Origin: Ramlibacter algicola
GTDB taxonomy: Bacteria; Pseudomonadota; Gammaproteobacteria; Burkholderiales; Burkholderiaceae_C
Assembly (NCBI RefSeq): GCF_016641735.1
Contig: NZ_JAEDAO010000001.1
Location: 1,054,001-1,118,000, forward strand
Reading direction: 5' to 3'
DNA: 64,000 bases
Shown here: one piece after another, positions 1 to 8,055 of the stretch
Numbering within the stretch: position 1 is the stretch's first letter
How the letters are laid out: each line of letters opens with the position of its first letter
Position numbers and translations under genes: made by a program
Notes under the pieces: generated by a model
Databases searched by the model: none
The model's input: the letters and a program-made list of their open reading frames with translations, nothing else
Told to the model about the DNA's origin: nothing

Positions 1-1920
1 CTCGACACTGCCGGCCGCTGGAATGCGGCTGTGGGCATCACCGACGTCGGCGGCTCGGTCACCTACTTCCGCAGCTACTACGGCGTCCTCACGTACGACA
101 CCGGTCCGTTCCAGGCCAGCGGCGGCTTGGCGAAGCGCAGCGGGCGAGGGATCAATGGATCGGCGTCGCCCCTGTCCGGTGCATTCGCTTCGCTCGCTTG
201 GCAGCCGATGCCCTTGCTGCGGGCGCACGTGGAATACAGCGATGGCAAGGCGTGGGCAGGAGCCCGCGTGTTCGCGCCTCAAGCCTGGCTGCCCGAGGGC
301 TGGGGGGTGTCTGCGGGTGTCAATGCATCACTGAACCGGTCGCCGCTCACGCAGCGCACGTGGTGGAACGCCGCGCTCACGGTTCCGCTGTACAAGGTGC
401 CGGCGATGCCTGGGCGAGACAAGGCTCCTTTGCTGCCGCTGCAGGAAGGACAGAGGCGGGAGCCAAGCTATGAGGCCCGAGCGGGCTTGTCGAGTCCGGG
501 TACGGAATCGAAGAAGGCAGAAGCGCTGGACCCCCGCGTTCAGGGGGATGACAAGAAGGAAGCGGTGCGTTCCCGCCTCCGCGGGAACGACGGGGCTGCG
601 CCGGGCGGCGCCGCGGCGTCACCGTCTGATGCGCAGTTGCAGGCGCTCGCCAACGCACTGCAAGCGAAGGGGCTGCAGGACATCTGGGTGGGGCGTACCG
701 CCGATGGCATGGTGGCGGTCCGTGTCGAGAACGGCAGCTGGCAGTGGAATTCGGCCGATGCACTCGGCGTAGCGCTAGGCGTGGTCGCGCGCAACTTGAG
801 CGAGTCCAGGTCGGGTTACCGGTTGGTGCTGACGGTGCGGCAGGTGCCGTTGGTGGCGGTGACCGGCCAGGCCGACTGCCTGCGCGAATGGATCGAGCAG
901 CCGTCCAACACCTGTACCGCGGGGCAGCTGTCGACGCCCGGCTCGCAGCCTTTGCGCGACATTCACGACGGTGCCGTGTGGCTGGTGCAGCGGCAGAACC
1001 CGGGCTGGCAGACGCTGCGGGTGTCCATCAGTCCCGTGGTGCGCACCAATTCGGGCACCGAGTTCGGTGCGTTCGATGCCTCCGTGGGCGCGAACATCAA
1101 GGCGCAGCTCCCACTGTGGGCCGGTGCGAGCGTCGAAGGCGCTGTCGACGTGCCGATCGACCAGTCGCGGAACTACGAACCCGAAGGCGTCTTCGGCGAG
1201 CAGCGCGTGCGCTCTGGCATCGAGCGCCTGGCGTTCACGCAGACGACCCGCGTGCCCGTGGAGCGATGGCTAACGGGTGCGCAGGACCAACGTTGGAGTC
1301 CTGGGGCGGTCACGGCGCAAGTCACGGCGGGGCGGGTTGGCCGTTTCTATGACGGCGCACTCGCCGAGCTACGGTGGGAGCCGGGTGAAGGCCGACATCG
1401 CCTGTCTGCGATGGCCGGTGCCCTCCGCAACAACGAGTACATGGGCGGCCTGGGTCCCCTGGGCGGCGTCCGGCGTGCCATGCCCGTGATTGGTAGCTAT
1501 CGGTACAGCGTCATGGCGACGCGCACCGACCTCGAGGCGACTGCCGGCCAATTCATGAACAACGACCGTGGCCTCCGCGTCGGGCTGCGCCAATGGTTTG
1601 CGGACACGGCGGTGAGCGTCTTCTACAAGCGCACGACCACGGACGGCAATCCGGCGCGTCAGCTTGTCGGATTGGAGTTGTCGATTCCGATCGGCCCACG
1701 TCGTGATTGGCAGCCTTTGCCTCACCTGCAGGTTGGTGGCACATCTCGCTTTGCGATCGGGAGGGAAACCACCGTGAGAGAGAGCGGCAGCAATCCGATC
1801 CGCCGGGGCCGCGCCGAGTTGCCGCCAACGCCTGACCTGAACGCCGTCTTCAACTCGGACCGGTCCGGCTTGGCGTACTTCGAGGACAACCTCCGCCGCA
1901 TTCGCGACGCCGCCCGCTAA
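1..1920 (+). CDS. YjbH-like exopolysaccharide outer-membrane protein (5' partial)
   Basis: The frame is open from the first base of the window to TAA at 1918-1920, so the N-terminus lies outside; an internal GTG at 31 is not necessarily the start. The visible part (about 640 residues) has alternating amphipathic segments rich in Gly, Tyr and Trp, as in an outer-membrane beta-barrel, and resembles the YjbH family of exopolysaccharide-linked barrel proteins. It precedes a Wza-like lipoprotein and a Wzc-like kinase, which supports a role in polysaccharide export. Near bases 515-595 the frame runs through a copy of the dispersed repeat, producing a charged linker (SRLRGNDG and neighbours) between the two halves. 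The family call rests on context plus general sequence character. Confidence 0.7.
   Translation, partial: LDTAGRWNAAVGITDVGGSVTYFRSYYGVLTYDTGPFQASGGLAKRSGRGINGSASPLSGAFASLAWQPMPLLRAHVEYSDGKAWAGARVFAPQAWLPEGWGVSAGVNASLNRSPLTQRTWWNAALTVPLYKVPAMPGRDKAPLLPLQEGQRREPSYEARAGLSSPGTESKKAEALDPRVQGDDKKEAVRSRLRGNDGAAPGGAAASPSDAQLQALANALQAKGLQDIWVGRTADGMVAVRVENGSWQWNSADALGVALGVVARNLSESRSGYRLVLTVRQVPLVAVTGQADCLREWIEQPSNTCTAGQLSTPGSQPLRDIHDGAVWLVQRQNPGWQTLRVSISPVVRTNSGTEFGAFDASVGANIKAQLPLWAGASVEGAVDVPIDQSRNYEPEGVFGEQRVRSGIERLAFTQTTRVPVERWLTGAQDQRWSPGAVTAQVTAGRVGRFYDGALAELRWEPGEGRHRLSAMAGALRNNEYMGGLGPLGGVRRAMPVIGSYRYSVMATRTDLEATAGQFMNNDRGLRVGLRQWFADTAVSVFYKRTTTDGNPARQLVGLELSIPIGPRRDWQPLPHLQVGGTSRFAIGRETTVRESGSNPIRRGRAELPPTPDLNAVFNSDRSGLAYFEDNLRRIRDAAR
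515..595. repeat. Dispersed palindromic repeat inside a coding frame
   Basis: Two short inverted repeats (CCCCGCGTTCAGGGG at 532-546 and TTCCCGCCTCCGCGGGAA at 570-587) separated by an AAGCGGTG-type spacer match the intergenic repeat family seen elsewhere in this window. Here the copy is translated in frame with no stop, giving a polar linker in the YjbH-like protein. Confidence 0.8.
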
Positions 1921-1931
1921 TGGACTCGTAA

Positions 1932-1954
1932 GCAGTGGCACTCCACGCCACTGC
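1932..1954. other. Intergenic hairpin after the YjbH-like gene
   Basis: GCAGTGGC (1932-1939) and GCCACTGC (1947-1954) form a perfect 8-bp stem with a 7-base loop, 11 bases after the stop codon. No T-run follows, so it is not a standard intrinsic terminator; it may be an mRNA 3' end structure or an operator. The rest of the gap (1955-2082) shows no convincing promoter. Confidence 0.4.
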
Positions 1955-2082
1955 CATGAACTTGTGCGCACATTGCCGCAGAGTGCCGCGCAAGTGAGTC
2001 CCTGCTCTAGGGAAACCCCGATGAGTAGGCTAAAGTTCGGCTGGCTTCAATTTGTAACAAGAACGATACCGAGGACTTGGGG

Positions 2083-3246
2083 ATGCCCATTTCGCGTCTG
2101 AGCGCCACCTTCCGAGCAGGTGGCGCTGTGCTGTTGCTGTTGGTTCTGCAGGGTTGTGCCGTGGTCACCGCGCCTGGCTTCGACTATGCCGATCCCAAGT
2201 CGCGCACGAGCATCACCCTGGGGCAGTACGTGCCGGGCGATGCGAACAATCCGCCGCAGGGCGTCGTCACTCCCATCACGCCTGCTCTCGTGCAAGCGCA
2301 GGTGCAGGCGAGGCCCAAGGAAGTGTCTGCCGATGTGCGTCGGCTGTTCGGTGCGCCGAAGCCCTACACGATCGGCCCCAGCGACATCATCGGCGTCATC
2401 GTCTATGACCACCCCGAATTGCTGCCGAATGCAGGCGCTGTCATCTCGCAGCAGGCCGACCCGACCGGGATCACCAGCGCTCCTGGCTTCATCGTCGGCG
2501 CGGATGGACAGATTTCCTTCCCCTTCATCGGTCGCGTGAAGGTTGCGGGCCTGACGGAAAACGAAGCCACGGACCAGATTCGAGGCAGGCTCGCCAAGTA
2601 CATCAAAGACCCGCAGGTGACGGTGCGGATCACCTCGTTCCGCAGCAGACGCGCGTACGTGGACGGCGAAGTCAAGAACCCGGGGGCGCAGATCTTCACG
2701 GACGTCCCGATGACGTTGCCGGAAGCAATCAATCGCGCTGGCGGCATCACGCCGGCCGGCGACCGGTCTTCGGTGACGCTGACCCGTGGCAACCAGACGA
2801 CCCCGATCGACCTGCTGCAGTTGCAGGACCTCGGATTCAACGCGAACGACATCATTCTCGAGAGCGGCGACTTGGTGACGGTTCGCAGCCGAGAGGACAG
2901 CAAGGTGTTCGTCATGGGCGAAGTCACCAAGCAATCTGCCGTCGTGATGCGCAACGGACGTCTCACCCTGAATGAAGCTCTGGGTGAAGTGGGCGGCGCA
3001 AACCTCACGACCGCCAATACCCGCCAGATCTACGTGATCCGGAACACGGCACAAGGCAATTCGCCGGCAGTCTTTCATCTCGATGCGGCATCGCCGACGG
3101 CACTTGCATTGGCCGAGACCTTCGCTCTTCGCCCGCGCGACGTGGTCTACATCGACCCGGTGCCGCTGGTGAACTGGAACCGCATCGTGAGCCTCATCCT
3201 GCCGAGTGCGTCGGCCTTGAACCAGGGCGCCAGCGCCCTTCGCTGA
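2083..3246 (+). CDS. Polysaccharide export outer-membrane lipoprotein (Wza-like)
   Basis: A 387-residue protein of the Poly_export/SLBB family, which forms the outer-membrane channel for capsular or exopolysaccharide. A signal peptide ends in a lipobox L-Q-G-C with acylated Cys25. The export domain begins near residue 93 (PYTIGPSDIIGV), followed by two SLBB-like segments near residues 190 (YVDGEVKNPG) and 273 (VFVMGEVTKQ). I chose ATG 2083, preceded by GAGGA at 2071-2075, over an in-frame TTG at 2077. The stop overlaps the next start (TGATG), so it is translationally coupled to the tyrosine phosphatase gene. Family and role are well supported; the exported polymer is unknown. Confidence 0.93.
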   Translation: MPISRLSATFRAGGAVLLLLVLQGCAVVTAPGFDYADPKSRTSITLGQYVPGDANNPPQGVVTPITPALVQAQVQARPKEVSADVRRLFGAPKPYTIGPSDIIGVIVYDHPELLPNAGAVISQQADPTGITSAPGFIVGADGQISFPFIGRVKVAGLTENEATDQIRGRLAKYIKDPQVTVRITSFRSRRAYVDGEVKNPGAQIFTDVPMTLPEAINRAGGITPAGDRSSVTLTRGNQTTPIDLLQLQDLGFNANDIILESGDLVTVRSREDSKVFVMGEVTKQSAVVMRNGRLTLNEALGEVGGANLTTANTRQIYVIRNTAQGNSPAVFHLDAASPTALALAETFALRPRDVVYIDPVPLVNWNRIVSLILPSASALNQGASALR

Positions 3247-3680
3247 TGAACAGCATCGTCGTTCTCTGCGAAGGCAACATCTGCCGCAGCCCCATGGCCG
3301 AGGCGTTGCTGGCCAAGGCGCTGCCGGAAGTGCAGGTCCGCAGTGCAGGCCTGGGCGCCCTGATCGGTCGCCCCGCAGACGACACGGCCGTGAAGCTGAT
3401 GCAGGAAGAGGGGATCGACATTCGTTCCCATCGTGCTGTCCAGGTCACTCGTGACCTGTGCATGGCTGCGGACGTGGTGTTCGTCATGGACGACGAGCAG
3501 CGCGCGCGCGTCGAGGGGTTCTATCCGCAAGTACGTGGCCGGGTGTTTCGCATCGGCCGCTTCATCAACCAGGACGTGCCGGACCCGTACCGGCAACCGG
3601 AAGCTGCATTCCGCTCCTCGCTCGCCGTGCTGAAGGCCGGGATCGCGGAATGGCTTCCCCGCATCCGACAAATTCAATGA
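3246..3680 (+). CDS. Low-molecular-weight protein tyrosine phosphatase (Wzb-like)
   Basis: A 144-residue cytoplasmic phosphatase. The P-loop C-x5-R-S is seen at the N-terminus as CEGNICRS, with nucleophile Cys8 and Arg14; the general acid is the Asp of DVPDPY near residue 115. In exopolysaccharide loci these enzymes dephosphorylate the tyrosine-rich tail of the Wzc-type kinase, which is encoded 11 bp downstream, and so control polymerisation and export. The start overlaps the stop of the Wza-like gene by one base. Length and motifs are typical of the family. Confidence 0.95.
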   Translation: MNSIVVLCEGNICRSPMAEALLAKALPEVQVRSAGLGALIGRPADDTAVKLMQEEGIDIRSHRAVQVTRDLCMAADVVFVMDDEQRARVEGFYPQVRGRVFRIGRFINQDVPDPYRQPEAAFRSSLAVLKAGIAEWLPRIRQIQ

Positions 3681-3691
3681 GGGAGGCAGCC

Positions 3692-5950
3692 ATGAATGCG
3701 CCACTCCAATTCCAGCCCAACCTGGTGATGCAGCAGCCCGCGCCGCAGCAGACCGCCGATGACGGCGATGAAGTCAATCTGCTCGAGTACTGGGACATCA
3801 TCGTCGACAGTCGCAAGCTAGTTGGCGCCATTTCGGCGCTCGCGCTTGCTGCAGGTCTGGCTTATGCGTACTTGGCCACGCCTGTCTACGAGTCGAACCT
3901 CCTGATCCAGGTCGAGGACTCGCAGACATCCGCCAAGAGCGTCCTGGGTGAGGCGGCGAGCCTGTTTGACGTCAAGACGCCAGCAACGGCGGAGATGGAG
4001 ATCATCCGATCGCGGATGATCGTCGGACGCGCTGTCGACAAGACGCTCATCCATATCTCGGCGCGGCCTAAGCGATTGCCGGTGGTCGGCAACTGGCTGT
4101 CGCGTCGGGCGACTGAGTTGTCGAATCCGATGATGTTCGGTTGGACGACCGGAACGGAACGGATCCAGGTCAGTGAATTCGAAGTGACCCCATCGCTGGA
4201 AGACACTCCCTTCACCCTGATTGTTCTGGGTGGCGGCAAGTACGAACTGCGGAATGAGGATCTCGCGAAGCCTCTGCAGGGTGTCGTTGGTGAATCCCTC
4301 AAGGCGCAGGTCTTTGGCGCACCTTTCGCCTTGACCGTGGCGGAACTCGAGGGGAAACCGGGCGCTGTCTTCGAGCTTCAACGTTCATCGAGACAAGAAA
4401 CCGTGGAGCGCTTGCAGGACAGGCTCAAGCTCTCGGAAAAAGGCCGCCAGTCGGGTGTGATAGACGTTTCCCTGCAGGACAACAACCAGGCGCGACTCGC
4501 CTTGGTCTTGAACACCATTGGCGAGGAGTACGTTCGACAAAACGTGGACCGCAAGTCCGCTGAGGCGGAGAAGACGCTCGCATTCCTCGACATCCAGCTT
4601 CCCCAGTTCAAGAAGCAATTGGAGCAGGCGGAGGAGACGTACAACAAGTACCGCAACAAGCAGGGCACGGTGGCGCTGGACGAAGAAGCGAAGCTTGCGC
4701 TGGGCCAGACCGTCGATCTGCAAAGCAAGCTGCTGGAGGCGCAGCAGAAGCGTCGCGAGCTGATTTCTCGCTTCACGCCTGAGCATCCGACTGTTAAGAC
4801 GTTGGACGCGCAGATCGGCGGTTTCAACGCACAAATCGCTGCCCTGAATTCTCGCGTGAAGAACCTTCCGCTCGTGCAGCAAGACGCTTTCCGCCTTGAG
4901 CGCGACGTGAAGGTCAACAACGAGCTCTATCAGCAGTTGCGTAATAGCGCCCTGCAGCTTCAGCTGGTGCGTGAAGGGAAGGTCGGCAACGTGCGCCTGA
5001 TCGATGCGGCGGTCGTTGCGGAGGTTCCGGTCCGCCCCAAAAAGTCTGTCGTGGTGGCGATGGCTCTCGCCATCGGCGTTTTGGGCGGCATTCTGATTGC
5101 GCTCGCCAGGGCAGCTTTCTTCCGGGGCGTGCGGAGTCCGCAGGAGATCGAGGCCCAAACTGGGCTGAGTGTGTACAGCACGATTCCGTTGAGCTCTGCG
5201 CAGGAAAGCATGGCCGCGCTCGTGGCCCAGAAAGCTCCCGGGCGCCACATTCTTGCCGAGACGGCACCGCGCGACGTCGCAATCGAAGCGCTTCGCAGCC
5301 TTCGGACTGCGCTTCAGTTCGCGATGCTGGAGTCCACCAACAATCGCGTGCTCATTACGGGTGGTACGCCCGGCGTGGGCAAGAGCTTCGTCTCCGCCAA
5401 CTTCGCAGCGGTCATGGCCAGCGCTGGGAAGCGCGTCCTGCTGATCGACGCCGACATTCGCAAGGGTCACTTGAACCAGTACTTCGGCATCGCGCGCGAA
5501 GGCGGGCTGTCCGAGCTGATCACGGGCGGTGTGACGAAGGAACAGGCAATCCGCCGCGCTGTCCTGCCAAACCTGGACGTCATCCCGACGGGCACGCTGC
5601 CCCCCAACCCAGCGGAATTGCTCGTGAGCTCCGCGTTCGGCTCGCTGATCGAATCCCTCTCGGCTGATTACGACTTGGTCATCATCGACAGCGCTCCCGT
5701 TCTGGTCGCCGCGGACACGCTCTCGATCGCCAACATGGCCGGCGCGCTGTTCCTGGTCGCCCGCGCGGGTCAAACGTATGTCGGCGATCTGCACGAGAGC
5801 GCACGGCGGCTGCTCCATGCTGGCAAGGCGCCCACTGGCGTGCTGTTCAACGCGCTGGATCTCTCGCAGCGCCACTACGGCAAGTACGGCTACAAGTACG
5901 GCACGTACAACTACGCCAATTACAACTACAAGTACGGTTCGACCAACTGA
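3692..5950 (+). CDS. Wzc-like polysaccharide co-polymerase / tyrosine autokinase
   Basis: A 752-residue inner-membrane protein of the Wzz-BY-kinase type. It has a Wzz domain with a first membrane segment near residues 46-63, a long coiled-coil periplasmic region, a GNVR motif near residue 440 (KVGNVRLID) and a second membrane segment near 451-473. The cytoplasmic kinase has Walker A (GGTPGVGKS, about 556), Walker A' (LLIDADIRKG, about 583) and Walker B (VIIDSAPVL, about 664). The last 26 residues hold nine tyrosines in a Y-x/Y-x-x pattern, the expected autophosphorylation cluster. Start ATG 3692 follows GGGAGG. It regulates chain length and export together with the neighbouring channel and phosphatase. 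Confidence 0.95.
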   Translation: MNAPLQFQPNLVMQQPAPQQTADDGDEVNLLEYWDIIVDSRKLVGAISALALAAGLAYAYLATPVYESNLLIQVEDSQTSAKSVLGEAASLFDVKTPATAEMEIIRSRMIVGRAVDKTLIHISARPKRLPVVGNWLSRRATELSNPMMFGWTTGTERIQVSEFEVTPSLEDTPFTLIVLGGGKYELRNEDLAKPLQGVVGESLKAQVFGAPFALTVAELEGKPGAVFELQRSSRQETVERLQDRLKLSEKGRQSGVIDVSLQDNNQARLALVLNTIGEEYVRQNVDRKSAEAEKTLAFLDIQLPQFKKQLEQAEETYNKYRNKQGTVALDEEAKLALGQTVDLQSKLLEAQQKRRELISRFTPEHPTVKTLDAQIGGFNAQIAALNSRVKNLPLVQQDAFRLERDVKVNNELYQQLRNSALQLQLVREGKVGNVRLIDAAVVAEVPVRPKKSVVVAMALAIGVLGGILIALARAAFFRGVRSPQEIEAQTGLSVYSTIPLSSAQESMAALVAQKAPGRHILAETAPRDVAIEALRSLRTALQFAMLESTNNRVLITGGTPGVGKSFVSANFAAVMASAGKRVLLIDADIRKGHLNQYFGIAREGGLSELITGGVTKEQAIRRAVLPNLDVIPTGTLPPNPAELLVSSAFGSLIESLSADYDLVIIDSAPVLVAADTLSIANMAGALFLVARAGQTYVGDLHESARRLLHAGKAPTGVLFNALDLSQRHYGKYGYKYGTYNYANYNYKYGSTN

Positions 5951-5971
5951 CTCCAACAGTCGGGAGCAGCC

Positions 5972-6529
5972 GTGCAGCAGTCGTACAAGTTTTGCCCCAG
6001 CTGCGCGACGGCGCTGCAGGCGATCACGCAGGCCGAGGACGGTGGTCCCAAGGAACGCCTTCGCTGCCCTGCCTGCGGCTGGACCCACTGGAACAATCCG
6101 ACGCCTGTCCTGGCGGCAGTGGTCGAGTACCAGGGCAAGGTCCTGCTCGCGCGTAATGCCGCCTGGCAAGGGAAGATGTTCGCGTTGATCACCGGCTTCA
6201 TGGAAGCTGGTGAGGCTCCCGAGCAGGGCGCCGTGCGCGAGGTCAAGGAAGAGACGAACCTCGACGTGCTCGAGACATCGCTGCTCGGTGTCTGGGACTT
6301 CCAGCGCATGAACCAAGTGATCATCGCGTACGGCGTGAAAGCGACGGGCGACGTTCGCTTGTCTCCCGAATTGGCGGAGTACCGGTTGTACGAGCCGGCC
6401 GATGTGCGGTGCTGGCCTGCAGGCACGGGATACGCAATGGCGGAGTGGCTGCGCAGGCGCGGGCACGAACCGCAGTTCATGGACTGGCCGCGAAGCAGTC
6501 CGGCAAGTTCAGACAAGAAAGTTGATTGA
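5972..6529 (+). CDS. NUDIX hydrolase with N-terminal zinc ribbon
   Basis: A 185-residue protein with an N-terminal zinc ribbon (CPSC near residue 8, CPAC near residue 33) and a NUDIX box, G-x5-E-x7-RE-x2-EE, in the middle (GFMEAGE ... REVKEET). The usual Gly near the end of the box is Asn. NUDIX enzymes hydrolyse nucleoside diphosphate derivatives; the zinc ribbon recalls NADH pyrophosphatase (NudC) but the protein is shorter. The start is GTG 5972 with GGGAG about 7 bases upstream. It sits 21 bp after the kinase gene and 2 bp before the glycosyltransferase gene, so it appears part of the operon, perhaps acting on a nucleotide-sugar or its by-product (inference). Confidence 0.88.
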   Translation: MQQSYKFCPSCATALQAITQAEDGGPKERLRCPACGWTHWNNPTPVLAAVVEYQGKVLLARNAAWQGKMFALITGFMEAGEAPEQGAVREVKEETNLDVLETSLLGVWDFQRMNQVIIAYGVKATGDVRLSPELAEYRLYEPADVRCWPAGTGYAMAEWLRRRGHEPQFMDWPRSSPASSDKKVD

Positions 6530-6531
6530 GA

Positions 6532-7329
6532 ATGCTCGCAAACAGCGCCCGTGTAGCAGTCCTGGACACACCCATCGCTGTCGGTTCGTTCGACGCCGCG
6601 CTGGAACAGATCTCGGCTTGGGCTGAAGGGCGTGAGTCGCGCTCGGTCTTCTTCTGCAACGTTCACGTCGTCACGACGGCCCGCATGGAGCCTGAGTTCG
6701 CTACGTGCTTGCGCAAGGCAGATCTGTGCCTGCCGGATGGTTCACCCGTGGCGCGCCTCGTTCGGCAAGCTGGGTATCCGAACCAGACGCGCGTCAGCGG
6801 ACCGGACGTGATGGAGAGCTACCTGCGGCTTGCGAACGGACGCCGCGAGTCGGTGTTTCTCTATGGCAGCACGCCGGAAACGCTGGACAAGCTGACCGCG
6901 AAGCTGAAGGCGGAGCACCCCGACCTCACCGTGCACACCTACTCGCCGCCGTTTCGCGAACTCACCGCGGAAGAAGATGCCGGGATCGTCGACATGATCA
7001 ACAAGTCGGGCGCCGGGACGGTGTGGGTCGCGCTGGGCTGCCCGAAGCAGGAGCGCTTCATCATCGAGCACCAGGGCCGCATCAAGGCGGTGATGCTCGG
7101 CGTCGGTGCCGCATTTGCTTTCCATGCCGGCGTGATCAGCCGTGCGCCGGAGTGGATGCAACGTAGCGGGCTCGAGTGGCTACATCGCCTGGTCACCGAC
7201 CCGAAGCGCCTTTGGAAGCGCTATCTGGTGACGAACACCGCGTTCCTGTACTACGTGGCGATGGGCAAGTTGACTGGGTCGCGCAAGTCGACCGCGGTGG
7301 ACATCGAGCAAGAGCAGCGCGCTAACTGA
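6532..7329 (+). CDS. WecG/TagA/CpsF family glycosyltransferase
   Basis: A 265-residue protein of the GT26 family, which transfers a sugar (for example N-acetylmannosaminuronate or N-acetylmannosamine) from a UDP donor to an undecaprenyl-linked intermediate. Diagnostic segments are the N-terminal DTPIAVGSFDAAL, the central RVSGPDVM and the conserved GCPKQERFI near residue 170. ATG 6532 is chosen; a TTG at 6526 overlapping the previous stop is also possible. It is the last gene of the polysaccharide block and is followed by dispersed repeats and a convergent gene. The specific sugar cannot be told from sequence. Confidence 0.92.
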   Translation: MLANSARVAVLDTPIAVGSFDAALEQISAWAEGRESRSVFFCNVHVVTTARMEPEFATCLRKADLCLPDGSPVARLVRQAGYPNQTRVSGPDVMESYLRLANGRRESVFLYGSTPETLDKLTAKLKAEHPDLTVHTYSPPFRELTAEEDAGIVDMINKSGAGTVWVALGCPKQERFIIEHQGRIKAVMLGVGAAFAFHAGVISRAPEWMQRSGLEWLHRLVTDPKRLWKRYLVTNTAFLYYVAMGKLTGSRKSTAVDIEQEQRAN

Positions 7330-7447
7330 GCATGGATTCCGGCCTTCGCCGGAATGACAAGTCGGGGGCGGCGTTGTCATTGCGGGCTTGACCCGAAATC
7401 CATGGGTGATCGAGCATGGATTCCGGCTTTCGCCGGAAAGACAAGGC
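7330..7447. repeat. Dispersed palindromic repeats between convergent genes
   Basis: Two inverted-repeat units with the form ATTCCGGC-TTCGCC-GGAATGAC (7336-7360 and 7418-7443) flank a GTCATTGCGGGCTTGACCCG-type element (7376-7395). They lie exactly between the 3' ends of the glycosyltransferase and H-NS-like genes, where they could act as a bidirectional terminator or RNA-stability element. Confidence 0.85.
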
Positions 7448-7452
7448 TGGGG

Positions 7453-7827
7453 TTAGACCCGGTACTGCTCCAGATCCTTCCCCTGCGCCAGCAGGGCCTG
7501 CACCCAACCCGGCTTGCGCCCACGCCCGCCGCCCCAGGTCTCGCCATTCGGGCCGCGGTACTTCACGACTTTCTGCGCTTGCGCGGCCTTGCTGCGGCTC
7601 TGGCGGCCTTTGGCGGATGACACGCCGCCGCCGCCGCCGCTGCCGCCCATGCCCAATTCCTTGGCCGTGTAGCCGTATTCCTTGATCAGCGAGCGCGCCA
7701 GCTCCAGGTTGTCCTGGCGTTCCTTGACGCGGATCGATTCGGCTTCGCCCAGGAGTTGCTGGGCGCGCTGCTGCGCGTCGGCCAAAAGCTTTTCGGCTTG
7801 TTCTTGCAATTCGCGGTAAGTGGTCAT
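7453..7827 (-). CDS. H-NS-like nucleoid-associated protein
   Basis: A 124-residue DNA-binding protein. Residues 1-55 are a charged helical coiled coil for oligomerisation; a Gly/Ser-rich linker with basic residues follows. The C-terminus carries the H-NS family minor-groove motif (YRGPNGETWGGGRGRKPGW). H-NS proteins silence AT-rich, often horizontally acquired genes. The gene sits next to a lower-GC polysaccharide locus, a plausible target (inference). The glycine-rich linker (GGSGGGGG) is unusually long. Start ATG 7827 is preceded on the minus strand by GGAGGGCCTC. Confidence 0.93.
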   Translation of the reverse strand: MTTYRELQEQAEKLLADAQQRAQQLLGEAESIRVKERQDNLELARSLIKEYGYTAKELGMGGSGGGGGVSSAKGRQSRSKAAQAQKVVKYRGPNGETWGGGRGRKPGWVQALLAQGKDLEQYRV

Positions 7828-7907
7828 GAGGCCCTCCGGATAGATAGTGAATTATGGGGGAGCCATTCCGTCGGCAATTGATCTATCGGTCTGCCGCGAG
7901 GAACCAC

Positions 7908-7973
7908 CGGAAAGCGGTGGGTCCCCGCCTTCGCGGGGACGACGGGGCAGCCCCCTCATTCGCGGGGGTGGAT
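7908..7973. repeat. Dispersed palindromic repeat
   Basis: CACCGGAAAGCGGTGGG is followed by GTCCCCGCCTTCGCGGGGAC (7921-7940) and a degenerate CCCCC..GGGGG hairpin. The unit lies in the 228-bp gap between the divergently transcribed H-NS-like gene and the outer-membrane protein gene. The rest of the gap shows no gene. Confidence 0.8.
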
Positions 7974-8055
7974 GCATCTTTCAGCCAATCCGCCTTCCGG
8001 ATGAATTGACCCGCCTCGCGTGTGCATGCCACCATGCCGAGAGGACGGAGGGGTC

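Noticed and set aside
8020-8055. GTG 8020 as start of the barrel protein.
   Set aside because: It would put 12 extra residues, including two Cys, before the signal peptide; ATG 8056 fits better.
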